Positions 42,945 through 52,665 of a stretch of 64,000 nt of DNA are shown piece after piece. Both the position numbers and the translations under genes were made by a program. Numbering within the stretch: position 1 is the first letter of the stretch; each line of letters opens with the position of its first letter. Source of the DNA: Aeromicrobium senzhongii (GTDB taxonomy: Bacteria; Actinomycetota; Actinomycetes; Propionibacteriales; Nocardioidaceae); the NCBI RefSeq assembly GCF_014334735.1, contig NZ_CP060587.1, positions 992,001-1,056,000 of the forward strand. The letters run 5' to 3'. The notes beneath the pieces are model-generated. The model did no database searches. It was not told the origin of the DNA and saw nothing but the letters and a program-made list of their open reading frames with translations.

Positions 42945-44540
42945 ATGGCCCTGCGGATCGAGAGTGAGCGCTTCGGCGCCTGGGCCCGCCTGTGCACCGA
43001 GTCCCTGGCCGTCGCCCGTGACGAGATCGACGCGCTCAACGTCTTCCCCGTGCCGGACAGCGACACCGGCACGAACGCGTACTTCACGTTCGTCTCGGGG
43101 GTCGAGGCGATCGATGCGCTCCCGGCCGAGGCGACGCCGCTCGAGACGATGCGGGCCTTCGCCGAGGGTCTGCTGATGGGCGCGCGCGGCAACTGCGGCA
43201 CGATCCTGGCCGAGCTGGTCCGGGGCAGCCTGCGGGTGCTGCGCGGCTGCGTCGACGGACTGTCCGCCGACGACGTGGCCGAGGCGCTCGGCGCGGCCTC
43301 CGCCGCCGCCTACGCCGCGGTCGGCCGCCCTCAGGAGGGCACGATCCTCACCGTGGCGGCTGCGGCCGCCCGGGCCGCCCGGGCGGCCGCAGCGACCGAC
43401 GACGACCCCAAGCGCGTGTTCGACGAGGCGGCCGGAGCCGCCCGCGAGGCCCTCGCGCTGACGCCGACGCAGTTCGAGAAGCTCGCGCGGGCCGGCGTCG
43501 TCGACGCGGGTGGGCGAGCCCTCGTGGTGGTGCTGGACTCCGTCGCCTTCGCGCTGACCGGTCGCGTCCCGTCGCCCCGGCCCGCCACGGTGCCGGTGCC
43601 CCTCATCGAGCCGGGCTCGGACCTGGACGAGGACGGCCCGGCCTACGAGGTCATGTTCCTGCTGCGCACCCCCGACGAGCGGATCCCGGCGCTGCGCGAG
43701 GCGCTCGAGCCGCTGGGTGACTGCCTCGTGGTGGTCGGGGGCGAGGGATTGTGGAACGTCCACGTCCACGTCGACGACGTCGGCGCGGCGATCGAGGCGG
43801 GCATCGGCGCCGGCTCCCCGTTCCAGATCTCGGTCACCCACTTCGCCGACCAGATCGCCCGCGCCACGCCGGTCACGGGCGGCCGCGTCATCATCAGTGC
43901 CGTCACCGGACCGGGCCTGGCCGACCTCACGCGCCGCGCCGGCGGCACCCCACTGCTGTTCGGTCCCGACGAGCCGTTGAGCGTCGCCACCGTGGCCGAG
44001 GCGATCCGCGACAGCAAGGCCGACGAGGTGATCTGCCTGCCGAACCGCAGTGGCCACATCGCGATGTTCGAGGCGGCTGCGGCGTCCGCTCGCGACGGCG
44101 GCGCACGGGTGGCGGTGCTGCCGACGACCGTGCAGGTCCAGGCGCTCACCGCGCTGGCGGTCCACGATCCCGGGCGCCCCTTCGACGTCGTCGTGGTCGC
44201 CATGTCGAACGCGGCGGGCGCGACCCGGCACGGCGCGATCACGATCGCGGCCGAGGACGGCATCACCATGGCCGGACCCTGCCGGGCCGGCGACGTGCTC
44301 GGCGTCGTCAACGGCGACTTCGCGATCATCGGCGCCTCGCAGGCCGACGTGGCGTACGAGATCCTCCAACGCCTCGACCTGGCCACCGCCGAGATGGTCA
44401 CGTTGGTCCTGGGCCGTGACTGCGAGCCGCAGGTCAGCGACGAGCTCGCCGCCCGGGTCCGCCGCGACGCGCCCCACGTCGACGTCGAGGTCCTCGAGGG
44501 CGACCAGGGCACCTACTCGCTGTTCCTGGCGGTGGAGTGA
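42945..44540 (+). CDS. DAK2-domain protein (FakA/YloV-like)
   Basis: 531 residues: an N-terminal dihydroxyacetone-kinase L-type domain (about 1-195) with the Mg-ATP motif [13 protein letters not shown] (D38, D40), and a C-terminal FakA-like region (about 260-531). Firmicute FakA phosphorylates fatty acids delivered by FakB proteins; the actinobacterial homologue next to recG is presumed similar. No fakB is in the window. It is the first gene of an operon with recG 4 nt downstream, rsmD and coaD. Confidence 0.87.
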   Translation: MALRIESERFGAWARLCTESLAVARDEIDALNVFPVPDSDTGTNAYFTFVSGVEAIDALPAEATPLETMRAFAEGLLMGARGNCGTILAELVRGSLRVLRGCVDGLSADDVAEALGAASAAAYAAVGRPQEGTILTVAAAAARAARAAAATDDDPKRVFDEAAGAAREALALTPTQFEKLARAGVVDAGGRALVVVLDSVAFALTGRVPSPRPATVPVPLIEPGSDLDEDGPAYEVMFLLRTPDERIPALREALEPLGDCLVVVGGEGLWNVHVHVDDVGAAIEAGIGAGSPFQISVTHFADQIARATPVTGGRVIISAVTGPGLADLTRRAGGTPLLFGPDEPLSVATVAEAIRDSKADEVICLPNRSGHIAMFEAAAASARDGGARVAVLPTTVQVQALTALAVHDPGRPFDVVVVAMSNAAGATRHGAITIAAEDGITMAGPCRAGDVLGVVNGDFAIIGASQADVAYEILQRLDLATAEMVTLVLGRDCEPQVSDELAARVRRDAPHVDVEVLEGDQGTYSLFLAVE

Positions 44541-44544
44541 CCTC

Positions 44545-46713
44545 GTGATCGACTTCGACACCCGCCTGTCCAAGGTCGTGGGCGACTCGGCCAAGAAGCT
44601 CGAGAAGGCGTTCGGACACCGCACCGTCGGCGACCTGCTGCGCCACTTCCCGCGCCGGTACATCGACCTGGAGCACGCCGACTCGTTCGACGATCTCGAG
44701 CCCGGCCAGATCGTGGCTTTCGTGGCGACCGTCCTCGACGTCAAGAAGCTGTCCTTCCGCAACAACCCGCGCAAGTTCCGGGTCGTCGTGACGCTGTCGG
44801 ACGGCAGCTCGACGATGGAGGCCGTCTTCTTCAACCAGTTCGCCATCGCCAAGACGCCGGTGGGCAGCCAGCAGCTGCTCTCGGGCGAGGTCTCGGTCTA
44901 CCAGGGCCGGCTGCAGCTGGCCTCGCCGCAGATGCGCGAGCTGCCCCCGGGCAAGACGCTGGCCGACCTGGGCCGCGGCGGCACGGCGCTGCCGATCTAT
45001 CCGGCCGGCTCGGGCCTGACCTCGTGGGACGTCGAGCGCTCGGTGCACCTGGCCCTCGACGTCGTCGACACGTTCCCCGAGCCCATCCCCGCGCAGGTCC
45101 GCAGCGAGCGCGGCCTGCTCGACGCGCCGACGGCCTACGAGTACATCCACCGGCCGCGCAAGCGGACGGACTGGGTGTTCGCCCAGACCCGGTTGCGCTT
45201 CGAGGAGGCGTTCGAGGTGCAGGCGGTCTTCGCCCGCCGCCGGCTCGACACCCAGCAACGCCGGGCCCTCCCGCGTCCCGGTCGCGGCGACGGCATCCGC
45301 GTGGCCTTCGAGGAGCGACTCCCGTTCACCCTGACCGAGGGGCAGGCCAAGGTCGCCGCCGAGATCGACCAGGACCTCTCCGCGGCCCATCCGATGCACC
45401 GGCTCCTGCAGGGCGAGGTCGGCTCGGGCAAGACGATCGTGGCGCTGCTGGCGATGCTGCAGGTGGTCGACTCCGGCGGCCAGGCCGCCCTGCTGGCGCC
45501 CACCGAGGTCCTGGCCACCCAGCACCACCGCAGCATCGAGCGGATGCTAGGCGACCTCGCCAAGGGCGGCATGCTCGGCGGCGCGGACGAGGCCACCCGC
45601 GTGCGGTTGCTGACCGGATCGATGGGCGCGAAGGCCCGCCAGCAGGCACTGCTGGACATCGTCTCGGGCGAGGCCGGGATCGTCATCGGCACCCATGCGC
45701 TGCTGGAGGAGACCGTGCAATTCGCCGACCTGGGGCTCGTCGTCATCGACGAGCAGCACCGGTTCGGCGTCGAGCAGCGGTCGGTGCTCTCGGACCGGGC
45801 GGCCGCCGCCGACGGGGTCAGCCCCCATGTGCTGGTGATGACGGCGACCCCGATCCCGCGCACCATCGCGATGACGGTGTTCGGCGACCTCGAGGTGTCG
45901 ACCCTCCGCGAGCTGCCGGCCGGACGTCAGCCGATCCAGACCAACGTCGTGCCCGTGGCCGAGCAGCCGGCGTGGCTCGAGCGCGCCTGGCAGCGCGTCC
46001 ACGAGGAGGTCGGTCGCGGCCGCCAGGCCTACGTGGTCGTGTCCCGGATCGGCGAGGCCGTCGCGGACGAGGACACCCCACCGCCGGACGACGGCGAGGA
46101 CGAGAAGCGTCCCACCGTCGGGCTGGTCGAGCTCGCGGAGGCGCTCGAGCAGGGCCCGCTGGCCGGGCTGCGCCTGGGCCGCCTGCACGGCCGGATGCCG
46201 GCCGACGAGAAGGACGTCGTGATGTCCGCCTTCGCCGCGGGCGACCTCGACGTGCTCGTCGCCACGACCGTCGTCGAGGTCGGCGTCGACGTGCCGAACG
46301 CCACGATGATGATCGTGATGGACGCCGACCGCTTCGGCGTCTCGCAGCTGCACCAGCTGCGCGGACGCGTGGGACGAGGCTCCGAGCCCGGCCTGTGCCT
46401 ACTGGTCACCGGTTCGCCCGCCGGCACCCCCGCGCGCGAGCGACTGTCGGCCGTCGCGGCCAGCACGGACGGCTTCGAGCTCTCGCGGCTGGACGCAGAA
46501 CTGCGGCGCGAGGGCGATGTGCTGGGCGCGCGCCAGTCCGGCGTCCGGTCCAGCCTGAAACTGTTGTCGGTGGTGCGCGACGAGCAGGTCATCGTCTCCG
46601 CGCGTGACGCCGCCGTGGCGACCCTGGCCTCGGGCGACGTCCCACCCGACCTGGAGGCATCGATCAGGCGGCTCGAGGAGTCCGAGCGCGCCGACTACCT
46701 GGAGAGAGCATGA
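44545..46713 (+). CDS. recG: ATP-dependent DNA helicase RecG
   Basis: 722 residues. An N-terminal wedge/OB domain, then helicase motifs: Walker A GEVGSGKT from about residue 291, the DEQH box VIDEQHRFG, TATPIPRT, and motif VI QLHQLRGRVGRG. RecG regresses stalled replication forks and remodels D-loops and Holliday junctions. A short acidic insert (DEDTPPPDDGEDEKR) between motifs IV and V is a lineage-specific loop. The GTG start lies 4 nt after the DAK2 stop, and the gene overlaps rsmD by 4 nt. Confidence 0.96.
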   Translation: MIDFDTRLSKVVGDSAKKLEKAFGHRTVGDLLRHFPRRYIDLEHADSFDDLEPGQIVAFVATVLDVKKLSFRNNPRKFRVVVTLSDGSSTMEAVFFNQFAIAKTPVGSQQLLSGEVSVYQGRLQLASPQMRELPPGKTLADLGRGGTALPIYPAGSGLTSWDVERSVHLALDVVDTFPEPIPAQVRSERGLLDAPTAYEYIHRPRKRTDWVFAQTRLRFEEAFEVQAVFARRRLDTQQRRALPRPGRGDGIRVAFEERLPFTLTEGQAKVAAEIDQDLSAAHPMHRLLQGEVGSGKTIVALLAMLQVVDSGGQAALLAPTEVLATQHHRSIERMLGDLAKGGMLGGADEATRVRLLTGSMGAKARQQALLDIVSGEAGIVIGTHALLEETVQFADLGLVVIDEQHRFGVEQRSVLSDRAAAADGVSPHVLVMTATPIPRTIAMTVFGDLEVSTLRELPAGRQPIQTNVVPVAEQPAWLERAWQRVHEEVGRGRQAYVVVSRIGEAVADEDTPPPDDGEDEKRPTVGLVELAEALEQGPLAGLRLGRLHGRMPADEKDVVMSAFAAGDLDVLVATTVVEVGVDVPNATMMIVMDADRFGVSQLHQLRGRVGRGSEPGLCLLVTGSPAGTPARERLSAVAASTDGFELSRLDAELRREGDVLGARQSGVRSSLKLLSVVRDEQVIVSARDAAVATLASGDVPPDLEASIRRLEESERADYLERA

Positions 46714-47249
46714 CGAGGATCATCGCGGGCCGCTGGGGCGGCCGCAGGCTGACCGTGCCCACGGGCGACGGCACACGTCCCACGTCCGACCGGGTGCGCG
46801 AGTCGATGTTCGCGTCCCTCAACTCGCTGCTCGGCGGATTCGACGGCCTGCGCGTGCTGGACCTGTACGCCGGCTCCGGAGCGCTGGGCCTGGAGGCGCT
46901 GTCCCGCGGTGCCGTCCACGCCGATCTGGTCGAGTCCCACGCGAAGGCCGCTCGCACGATCCAGCGCAACGTCAAGGAGCTCGGCGCGCCGGCCGAGGTC
47001 CACGCCGTCACGGCGCAACGGTTCGTCGACGAGGAGTCCGGCCCCTGGGACCTGGTGTTCCTCGACCCGCCGTACGCGGTGCCGAGCGCCGAGGTCGAGG
47101 CGCTCCTCACGGCACTGCGCCCGGCCCTGGATCCGGACGCGGTGGTCGTGGTCGAACGCGCCAAGCGCGACCCGTTCGACTGGCCGGACGGCTTCGAGGG
47201 TCTGCGGGACAAGGCGTACGGCGACACCCGCCTTTGGTACGGTCACTGA
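46710..47249 (+). CDS. rsmD: 16S rRNA (guanine(966)-N2)-methyltransferase
   Basis: 179 residues of the SAM-dependent Rossmann methyltransferase fold. The N-terminal GRWGGRRLTVPTG and RPTSDRVRESMFASL stretches, LDLYAGSGALGLEALSRG (SAM site) and the catalytic DPPY motif identify RsmD. It methylates G966 in helix 31 of 16S rRNA. ATGA overlap with recG; coaD starts 1 nt after its stop. Confidence 0.94.
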   Translation: MTRIIAGRWGGRRLTVPTGDGTRPTSDRVRESMFASLNSLLGGFDGLRVLDLYAGSGALGLEALSRGAVHADLVESHAKAARTIQRNVKELGAPAEVHAVTAQRFVDEESGPWDLVFLDPPYAVPSAEVEALLTALRPALDPDAVVVVERAKRDPFDWPDGFEGLRDKAYGDTRLWYGH

Positions 47250-47250
47250 C

Positions 47251-47727
47251 ATGACGCGCGTGGTGTGCCCCGGCTCCTTCGACCCGGTGACCAATGGCCA
47301 CCTCGACATCATCGAGCGGGCCTCGTTCCTGTTCGACGAGGTCGTCGTCGTGGTCCTGGTCAACGAGAGCAAATCGGGCCTGTTCCCGATCGAGCGCCGG
47401 ATCGAGCTGATCGCCGACGCCACCGACGAGCTCGAGAACGTCACGATCGACTCGTACTCGGGTCTGCTGGTCGACTACTGCGCCCAGAACGACGTCCAGG
47501 CGATCGTCAAGGGCCTGCGGGCGGTCTCGGACTTCGACTACGAGCTGCAGATGGCGCAGATGAACGGCAACCTCACGGGCATCGACACGGTGTTCATCCC
47601 CACCTCGCCCGACTACATGTTCATCGCCTCGAGCCTGGTCAAGGAGGTCGCCAAGCACGGTGGCGACGTGACCGGCCTGGTGCCTAAGCAGGTCATGAAC
47701 GCCCTCGACGAGGTCTTCGGTCACTGA
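47251..47727 (+). CDS. coaD: Phosphopantetheine adenylyltransferase
   Basis: 158 residues with the nucleotidyltransferase motif as PVTNGH (H17) and the C-terminal ISS-type motif as IASSLVKEVA. It converts 4'-phosphopantetheine and ATP to dephospho-CoA. The rsmD-coaD pairing is conserved in bacteria. Confidence 0.96.
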   Translation: MTRVVCPGSFDPVTNGHLDIIERASFLFDEVVVVVLVNESKSGLFPIERRIELIADATDELENVTIDSYSGLLVDYCAQNDVQAIVKGLRAVSDFDYELQMAQMNGNLTGIDTVFIPTSPDYMFIASSLVKEVAKHGGDVTGLVPKQVMNALDEVFGH

Positions 47728-47734
47728 CCCCGGC

Positions 47735-48931
47735 TCACTGCACGGGCGAGCGTGGCTCCCAGCTGCGGTCCAGGTGACTGCCGCGGCGCACGGCGGTGTT
47801 CCCGAACCGCTCGGCCACCTGGTCGAGCGTGCGGTCGAGCGCCGGATCGGCCTCGCCGTCCAGCGGCAGGGCCAGCTGGACGCCCTCGTCGTCCAGGCCC
47901 GACAGCGCGACCCCGACGAGCGTGATCTGGTCGCGCTCGATCTCGTCGCGGCGCGCCAGCAGCAGCCCGCGCGCGACGTCCGAGACGGCCGTGGTGCTCT
48001 CGGTGGGCCGGGGCAGCGTGCGTGACGAGGTCGAACGGCGGTAGTCGCCGAACCGGAACCGGACCGTCACGGTGCCCGCGGTGCGTCCGGCACGCCGCAG
48101 GCGCCGACCGACCTTGTCGCACAGGGCCAGCAGCGCGAGGTCGGCCTCGGCGAACGTGCCGCGTCCGCCCAGGGCGTGCTGGGCGCCGATCGACCGGCGG
48201 CGCGTGCCTGTCTCGGCGCGGCGCGGGTCGTGTCCGGTGGCCAAGGCGTGCAGGTGATGGCCGGCGGCCCGGCCGACGATGGCCGACAGCTCGGCGGGGC
48301 TGAGGCGGGCGACGTCGGCGACGCGGCGCAGTCGTGCCGCGTGCAGCTTGGCGGCCGTGACGTCGCCGACGCCCCACAGCCGCTCGACAGGCAGGGCGTG
48401 CAGGAACCGCAGCTCGCCGTCGGTGGGGACGACGAGCAGCCCGTCGGGCTTGGCCAGGGCGCTGGCGACCTTGGCCAGGTACGGCGTGCGGGCGATGCCG
48501 ACCGAGATCGGCAGCCCCACCTCGGCCTGGACCCGACGGCGCAGCTCGCGGGCGATGGGCAGCGCGGGACCGCGCAGGCGTCGTAGACCCGAGACGTCGA
48601 GGAACGCCTCGTCGATCGAGAGCGCCTGGACCAGGGGAGTGGTGTCGCGGAAGATCTCGAAGACGGCCCGGCTGGCCTCGACGTACGCCTCGAACCGCGG
48701 CCGGACGACGACGGCCTCGGGGCACAGGCGCAGCGCCTGCCGCCCGCCCATGGCGGTGCGCACCCCGCGGGCGCGCGCCTCGTACGAGCCGGCCAGGACG
48801 ACCCCGCCGCCGACGATGACGGGGCGACCCCGCAGGGTGGGATCGTCACGCTGCTCGACCGAGGCGTAGAAGGCGTCCAGGTCGGCGTGCAGGATCGATC
48901 CGATCCGGTCTCCGTCCGCCTGCTGGTCCAC
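47735..48931 (-). CDS. dinB: DNA polymerase IV (Y-family translesion polymerase)
   Basis: 398 residues. The palm-domain metal ligands are in LHADLDAFYASVEQ (D17) and LSIDEAFLDV; the helix-hairpin-helix (GVGDVTAAKL) and little-finger domain follow. A beta-clamp-binding element (VQLALPLDG) is near the C-terminus. It bypasses damaged template bases. It is a single minus-strand gene inside a plus-strand housekeeping run, convergent with coaD. Confidence 0.93.
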   Translation of the reverse strand: MDQQADGDRIGSILHADLDAFYASVEQRDDPTLRGRPVIVGGGVVLAGSYEARARGVRTAMGGRQALRLCPEAVVVRPRFEAYVEASRAVFEIFRDTTPLVQALSIDEAFLDVSGLRRLRGPALPIARELRRRVQAEVGLPISVGIARTPYLAKVASALAKPDGLLVVPTDGELRFLHALPVERLWGVGDVTAAKLHAARLRRVADVARLSPAELSAIVGRAAGHHLHALATGHDPRRAETGTRRRSIGAQHALGGRGTFAEADLALLALCDKVGRRLRRAGRTAGTVTVRFRFGDYRRSTSSRTLPRPTESTTAVSDVARGLLLARRDEIERDQITLVGVALSGLDDEGVQLALPLDGEADPALDRTLDQVAERFGNTAVRRGSHLDRSWEPRSPVQ

Positions 48932-49077
48932 CTTCCGATGGTCCCAGCCGGGTCCGACAGTCCGGCTCGCGCGCCGAGGGGACCGCGATTGGCATCGCCG
49001 CGGCGGCGCGGGGTACGATTGACGCTGGCCCGTGTGTGGGCCGTGGTTCTTTCAGTGCATTCGATGAGGGGCTTGAC

Positions 49078-49596
49078 GTGATTTCGGGACCGTTCGTGTT
49101 CGACACCCAGGTGTTGAGGCGACAAGTCGGGACCGAGAAGTCGTTCGAGCTCGTCCTCGAGGCACCGGCGGACCTCGGTCTTCCGGTCTTCGGTGTCCCC
49201 GAGGGATCGTCTATCGATCTCGAGCTGCGGCTCGAGGCCCTGATGGAAGGTGTTCTCGCCACCGGAACCGCCTCGGTCCACGCCGCCGGCGAGTGTGTGC
49301 GCTGCTTGAAGGACGTCGAAGAGGATTTCGACTGCGACTTCCAGGAGCTCTACCTCTACGAGGGCGCGGGCGAGGACGAACTGGCCCTCGAGGACGAACT
49401 GCTCGACCTCGAGCCCGTCCTGCGGGACGCGGTGGTGCTCGCACTGCCGCACAACCCGTTGTGTGACCCGGACTGTCCGGGACTGTGCCCCGACTGTGGG
49501 GCTCGGCTCGCGGATGATCCCGATCACACACACGGTGACGCGATCGACCCCCGGTGGTCGACGCTGACCCAACTGACCGAACGACCTGAGGAGTAA
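49078..49596 (+). CDS. YceD/DUF177 family protein, rpmF-linked
   Basis: 172 residues with two Cys-x2-Cys-type groups: CVRC near the middle and [12 protein letters not shown] near the C-terminus, likely a zinc site. DUF177 proteins are required for normal 23S rRNA levels in plants and E. coli and sit upstream of rpmF in most bacteria, as here (2 nt gap). I choose GTG 49078 because GAGGGG is seven nucleotides upstream; a longer frame from 49036 lacks this. Confidence 0.9.
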   Translation: MISGPFVFDTQVLRRQVGTEKSFELVLEAPADLGLPVFGVPEGSSIDLELRLEALMEGVLATGTASVHAAGECVRCLKDVEEDFDCDFQELYLYEGAGEDELALEDELLDLEPVLRDAVVLALPHNPLCDPDCPGLCPDCGARLADDPDHTHGDAIDPRWSTLTQLTERPEE

Positions 49597-49598
49597 TC

Positions 49599-49784
49599 GT
49601 GGCCGTCCCGAAGCGGAAGATGTCGCGCAGCAACACCCGGCACCGCCGTTCAGCCTGGAAGACGACGGCTGTTGCCACTGTCGACTGCGCGAACCCGGCA
49701 TGCAACGGCAAGGTGATCTCTCACCGCGCCTGCGCCGAGTGCGGCCAGTACGGCGCCCGTGGCGAGCGTCGCCAGGTCCTCTGA
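49599..49784 (+). CDS. rpmF: 50S ribosomal protein L32
   Basis: 61 residues: basic N-terminus [17 protein letters not shown] and a four-Cys zinc ribbon (CANPAC and CAECG). The GTG start has GAGGAG upstream, inside the end of the DUF177 gene. It is followed 8 nt later by rnc. Confidence 0.96.
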   Translation: MAVPKRKMSRSNTRHRRSAWKTTAVATVDCANPACNGKVISHRACAECGQYGARGERRQVL

Positions 49785-49792
49785 CCCACGAC

Positions 49793-50533
49793 GTGCCCGA
49801 TCTCGCGGCACTGAGTGAGACCCTCGGGGTTCCTGACCTGGATCCCGAGTTGATGACCCACGCCCTGACGCACCGGTCGTACTCGTACGAGAACGGCCAG
49901 ATCCCGAACAACGAGCGCCTGGAATTCCTGGGCGACTCGGTGCTCGGGCTGGTCGTGACCGAGACGCTGTTCCGGGGTCATCCCGACCTGCCCGAGGGCC
50001 AGCTCGCCAAGCTGCGCGCGGCCGTGGTCAGTGCCAAGGCACTGGCCGAGGTCGCGCGCACCTTGGGGCTGGGCGACCACCTGCGCCTCGGTCGCGGCGA
50101 AGAGGCCTCCGGAGGGCGCGACAAGCCCTCCATCCTCTCCGACGCGATGGAGGCCGTGCTGGGCGCGATCTTCATCGAGTTCGGCATCGAGCGCGCTGCG
50201 GACGTGATCCACACGATCTTCGACCCGGTGATCGCCGACGCCGCCACGATGGGCGCGGGGTTGGACTGGAAGACCTCGTTGCAGGAGATCTCGGCCCTGC
50301 ACGGGCTCGGGGTCCCCGTGTACGTGCTCGAGGGCACCGGCCCCGATCACGACAAGACCTTCACCGCCTCGGTCCTGCTGAACGACCTGCGGTTCGACGG
50401 CGGCACGGGCCGGTCCAAGAAGGACGCCGAGCAGATGGTCGCCGAGATCGCCTGGCGGGCGATCAACAGCGACGCCGACGCCGATGCGCGTGCTTCCGGC
50501 AGCGCCGAGAGCAACGGTGCCCGAACTTCCTGA
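49793..50533 (+). CDS. rnc: Ribonuclease III
   Basis: 246 residues. The catalytic domain has the signature [14 protein letters not shown] and the second acidic cluster [16 protein letters not shown]; a C-terminal double-stranded-RNA-binding domain spans about 165-230. It processes rRNA precursors and degrades double-stranded RNA. The GTG at 49793 is close behind rpmF. The 3' end overlaps mutM by 17 nt. Confidence 0.95.
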   Translation: MPDLAALSETLGVPDLDPELMTHALTHRSYSYENGQIPNNERLEFLGDSVLGLVVTETLFRGHPDLPEGQLAKLRAAVVSAKALAEVARTLGLGDHLRLGRGEEASGGRDKPSILSDAMEAVLGAIFIEFGIERAADVIHTIFDPVIADAATMGAGLDWKTSLQEISALHGLGVPVYVLEGTGPDHDKTFTASVLLNDLRFDGGTGRSKKDAEQMVAEIAWRAINSDADADARASGSAESNGARTS

Positions 50534-51362
50534 GGTCGAAGTCGTCCGGCGCGGGTTGGACGACCATGTCGTCGGCCGCACGATCACCTCGGTCGAGGTG
50601 CTCGACTCCCGGTCGCTCCGCCGTCACGGCGCCGGCCCCACCGACTTCGTCGCGCGACTGGTGTCGCGCCGCGTCGACGGGGCCCATCGACGCGGCAAGT
50701 ACCTGTGGCTGAGCCTGGACGACGGCTCCAGCGTGCTGATGCACCTGGGCATGAGCGGACAGGCGCTCATCAGCGACGCCGACGCCCCGGCACATCGACA
50801 CCTGCGGGTCGTCCTGGACCTCGACGACGGCCGCCAGCTGCGCTTCGCCGATCAGCGCATCTTCGGTGGCATGTCGATCAGCGAGACCGACCCGCCCACC
50901 GAGATCGCGCACATCGCCCTGGACCCGCTCGATCCCGCGTTCGACGACGCCGCCTTCGTCGCGCGGCTGCGCCGCCGCCAGACCGGGGTGAAGCGGGCGC
51001 TGCTCGACCAGGGGCTCGTCTCGGGCGTCGGCAACATCTACGCGGACGAGGCCCTGTGGCGCACGCCGCTGCACTACGCCCGTAACACCAAGGGACTGCG
51101 CATCGCCGAGGCGACGGCGCTGATCGGTCACGTGCGCGACGTCATGACCGAGGCGCTGCAGCAGGGCGGCACGTCGTTCGACGCCCTCTACGTCAACGTC
51201 AACGGCCAGAGCGGCTACTTCGACCGCTCGCTGCACGCCTACGGCCAGGAGGGCCGCGCGTGTGAGCGCTGCGGCGACATGATCGTGCGCGAGCCGTTCA
51301 TGAACCGCTCCTCCTACCGCTGCCCGACGTGCCAGCCGCGCCCGCGCAACGGTCGCTGGTGA
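50517..51362 (+). CDS. mutM: Formamidopyrimidine-DNA glycosylase
   Basis: 281 residues beginning PELPEVE after the initiator; P2 is the catalytic nucleophile and E3 the proton donor, which fixes GTG 50517 as the start. The catalytic Lys lies in HRRGKYLWL, and the C-terminal zinc finger is CERCG...YRCPTC. It excises 8-oxoguanine and formamidopyrimidines and nicks the abasic site. Confidence 0.96.
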   Translation: MPELPEVEVVRRGLDDHVVGRTITSVEVLDSRSLRRHGAGPTDFVARLVSRRVDGAHRRGKYLWLSLDDGSSVLMHLGMSGQALISDADAPAHRHLRVVLDLDDGRQLRFADQRIFGGMSISETDPPTEIAHIALDPLDPAFDDAAFVARLRRRQTGVKRALLDQGLVSGVGNIYADEALWRTPLHYARNTKGLRIAEATALIGHVRDVMTEALQQGGTSFDALYVNVNGQSGYFDRSLHAYGQEGRACERCGDMIVREPFMNRSSYRCPTCQPRPRNGRW

Positions 51363-51385
51363 CCTTCGCATGCCTGTCTGCTCGC

Positions 51386-51391
51386 TAGGGT
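51386..51391 (+). promoter_or_regulatory. -10 box of a leaderless dgt promoter
   Basis: TAGGGT ends six nucleotides before the GTG start of dgt at 51398. Confidence 0.55.
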
Positions 51392-51397
51392 GACGGC

Positions 51398-52618
51398 GTG
51401 ACGGAGTCCATCGGTGTCTACGGCGACGAGGCGCGCGAGCGGTACGTGGTCGAGCCGCCGAAGCGATCCGGGCGCAGCTCGTTCGAGCGGGACCGGGCGC
51501 GGATCGTGCATTCGTCCGCGCTGCGCCGCCTCGCCGGCAAGACCCAGGTCATGGGCGCCGGCACCGACGACTTCGTCCGCAACCGCCTGACCCACTCGCT
51601 CGAGGTGGCCCAGGTGGCCCGAGAGCTGGGCAAGAGTCTGGGCTGCGACCCCGAGATCGTCGACTCCGCCGCGCTGGCGCACGACCTCGGGCATCCGCCG
51701 TTCGGCCACAACGGCGAGATCGCGCTGGACCAGGTCGCCGCGTCGATCGGCGGCTTCGAGGGCAACGCGCAGACCCTGCGCATCCTGACCCGGCTCGAGG
51801 CCAAGACGTTCAGCCCGCAGGGGCAGAGCGTCGGACTCAACCTGACCCGGGCGACGCTGGCCGCGTGCGTGAAGTACCCGTGGCGCCGCGGTGAGCGCGA
51901 CACGGTGAAGTTCGGGGTCTACGACGACGACGTCCCGGTCTTCGAGTGGCTCGGCACGCAGGGCCGGCTGACCATCGAGGCGCAGGTCATGGACCTCTCC
52001 GATGACATCGCGTACTCCGTGCACGACGTCGAGGACGGCGTCGTCGGCGGGTGGCTCAGTCTCGTGGGCGACCTGGACACGCCGGGATCGTGGCACGTCG
52101 CCCGTGACTGGTACGACCCGACGGCCACCGACGACCGGCTCGACGCGGCGCTCGCCAGGCTCCGCGCGATGGGCGAGTGGCCCGTGGGCCCGTTCACGGG
52201 CGACCGGGCGTCCCAGGCCGTCCTCAAGAGCCTCACGAGCGCCCTCATCGGCCGGTTCGCCGGCGCCGCGTACGAGGCGACCGTCAAGCGGTGGGGCCAC
52301 GGCCCGCTGGTCCGTTACGACGGCCAGCTGGAGGTTCCGCCCGAGACGCTCGACGAGATCAACGTGCTGAAGTCGCTCGCGGCGCACCACATCATGCGCG
52401 CCGACCTGCGCGTGCGGGATCTGGAGAACCAGCGCGATCTGCTGCACGCCCTCGTGGCGCACCTGCGGCAGGTGGGGGAGGCCGAGCTGGAGCCCGAGTT
52501 CGCCGCCGACTTCCGTGCCGCGCCGGACGACGCGCACCGGCTGCGCGTGATCGTCGACCAGGTCGCCAGCCTGACCGATGCCTCGGCGGTCGCGTGGGGC
52601 CGCCGCGTGCTCGGATGA
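51398..52618 (+). CDS. dgt: Deoxyguanosinetriphosphate triphosphohydrolase-like protein
   Basis: 406 residues of the HD superfamily: RNRLTHSLEVAQVAREL supplies the first His, AHDLGHPPFGHNGE the HD pair, and SDDIAYSVHDVEDG the distal Asp. It hydrolyses dNTPs to deoxynucleosides and triphosphate and may tune the dNTP pool. It precedes dnaG, as in many Actinobacteria. Confidence 0.93.
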   Translation: MTESIGVYGDEARERYVVEPPKRSGRSSFERDRARIVHSSALRRLAGKTQVMGAGTDDFVRNRLTHSLEVAQVARELGKSLGCDPEIVDSAALAHDLGHPPFGHNGEIALDQVAASIGGFEGNAQTLRILTRLEAKTFSPQGQSVGLNLTRATLAACVKYPWRRGERDTVKFGVYDDDVPVFEWLGTQGRLTIEAQVMDLSDDIAYSVHDVEDGVVGGWLSLVGDLDTPGSWHVARDWYDPTATDDRLDAALARLRAMGEWPVGPFTGDRASQAVLKSLTSALIGRFAGAAYEATVKRWGHGPLVRYDGQLEVPPETLDEINVLKSLAAHHIMRADLRVRDLENQRDLLHALVAHLRQVGEAELEPEFAADFRAAPDDAHRLRVIVDQVASLTDASAVAWGRRVLG

Positions 52619-52653
52619 GGCCACGACCCGGCACGGCCTCTGGCGCCGCCGCG

Positions 52654-52659
52654 TAGGAT
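52654..52659 (+). promoter_or_regulatory. -10 box of a leaderless dnaG promoter
   Basis: TAGGAT ends six nucleotides before the dnaG ATG at 52666; no ribosome-binding site is seen. Confidence 0.55.
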
Positions 52660-52665
52660 CACGCC

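Noticed and set aside
47368-47378. GAGAGCAAATC in coaD as another copy of the palindromic repeat
   Set aside because: It is a chance coding match; no inverted partner or flanking consensus is present.
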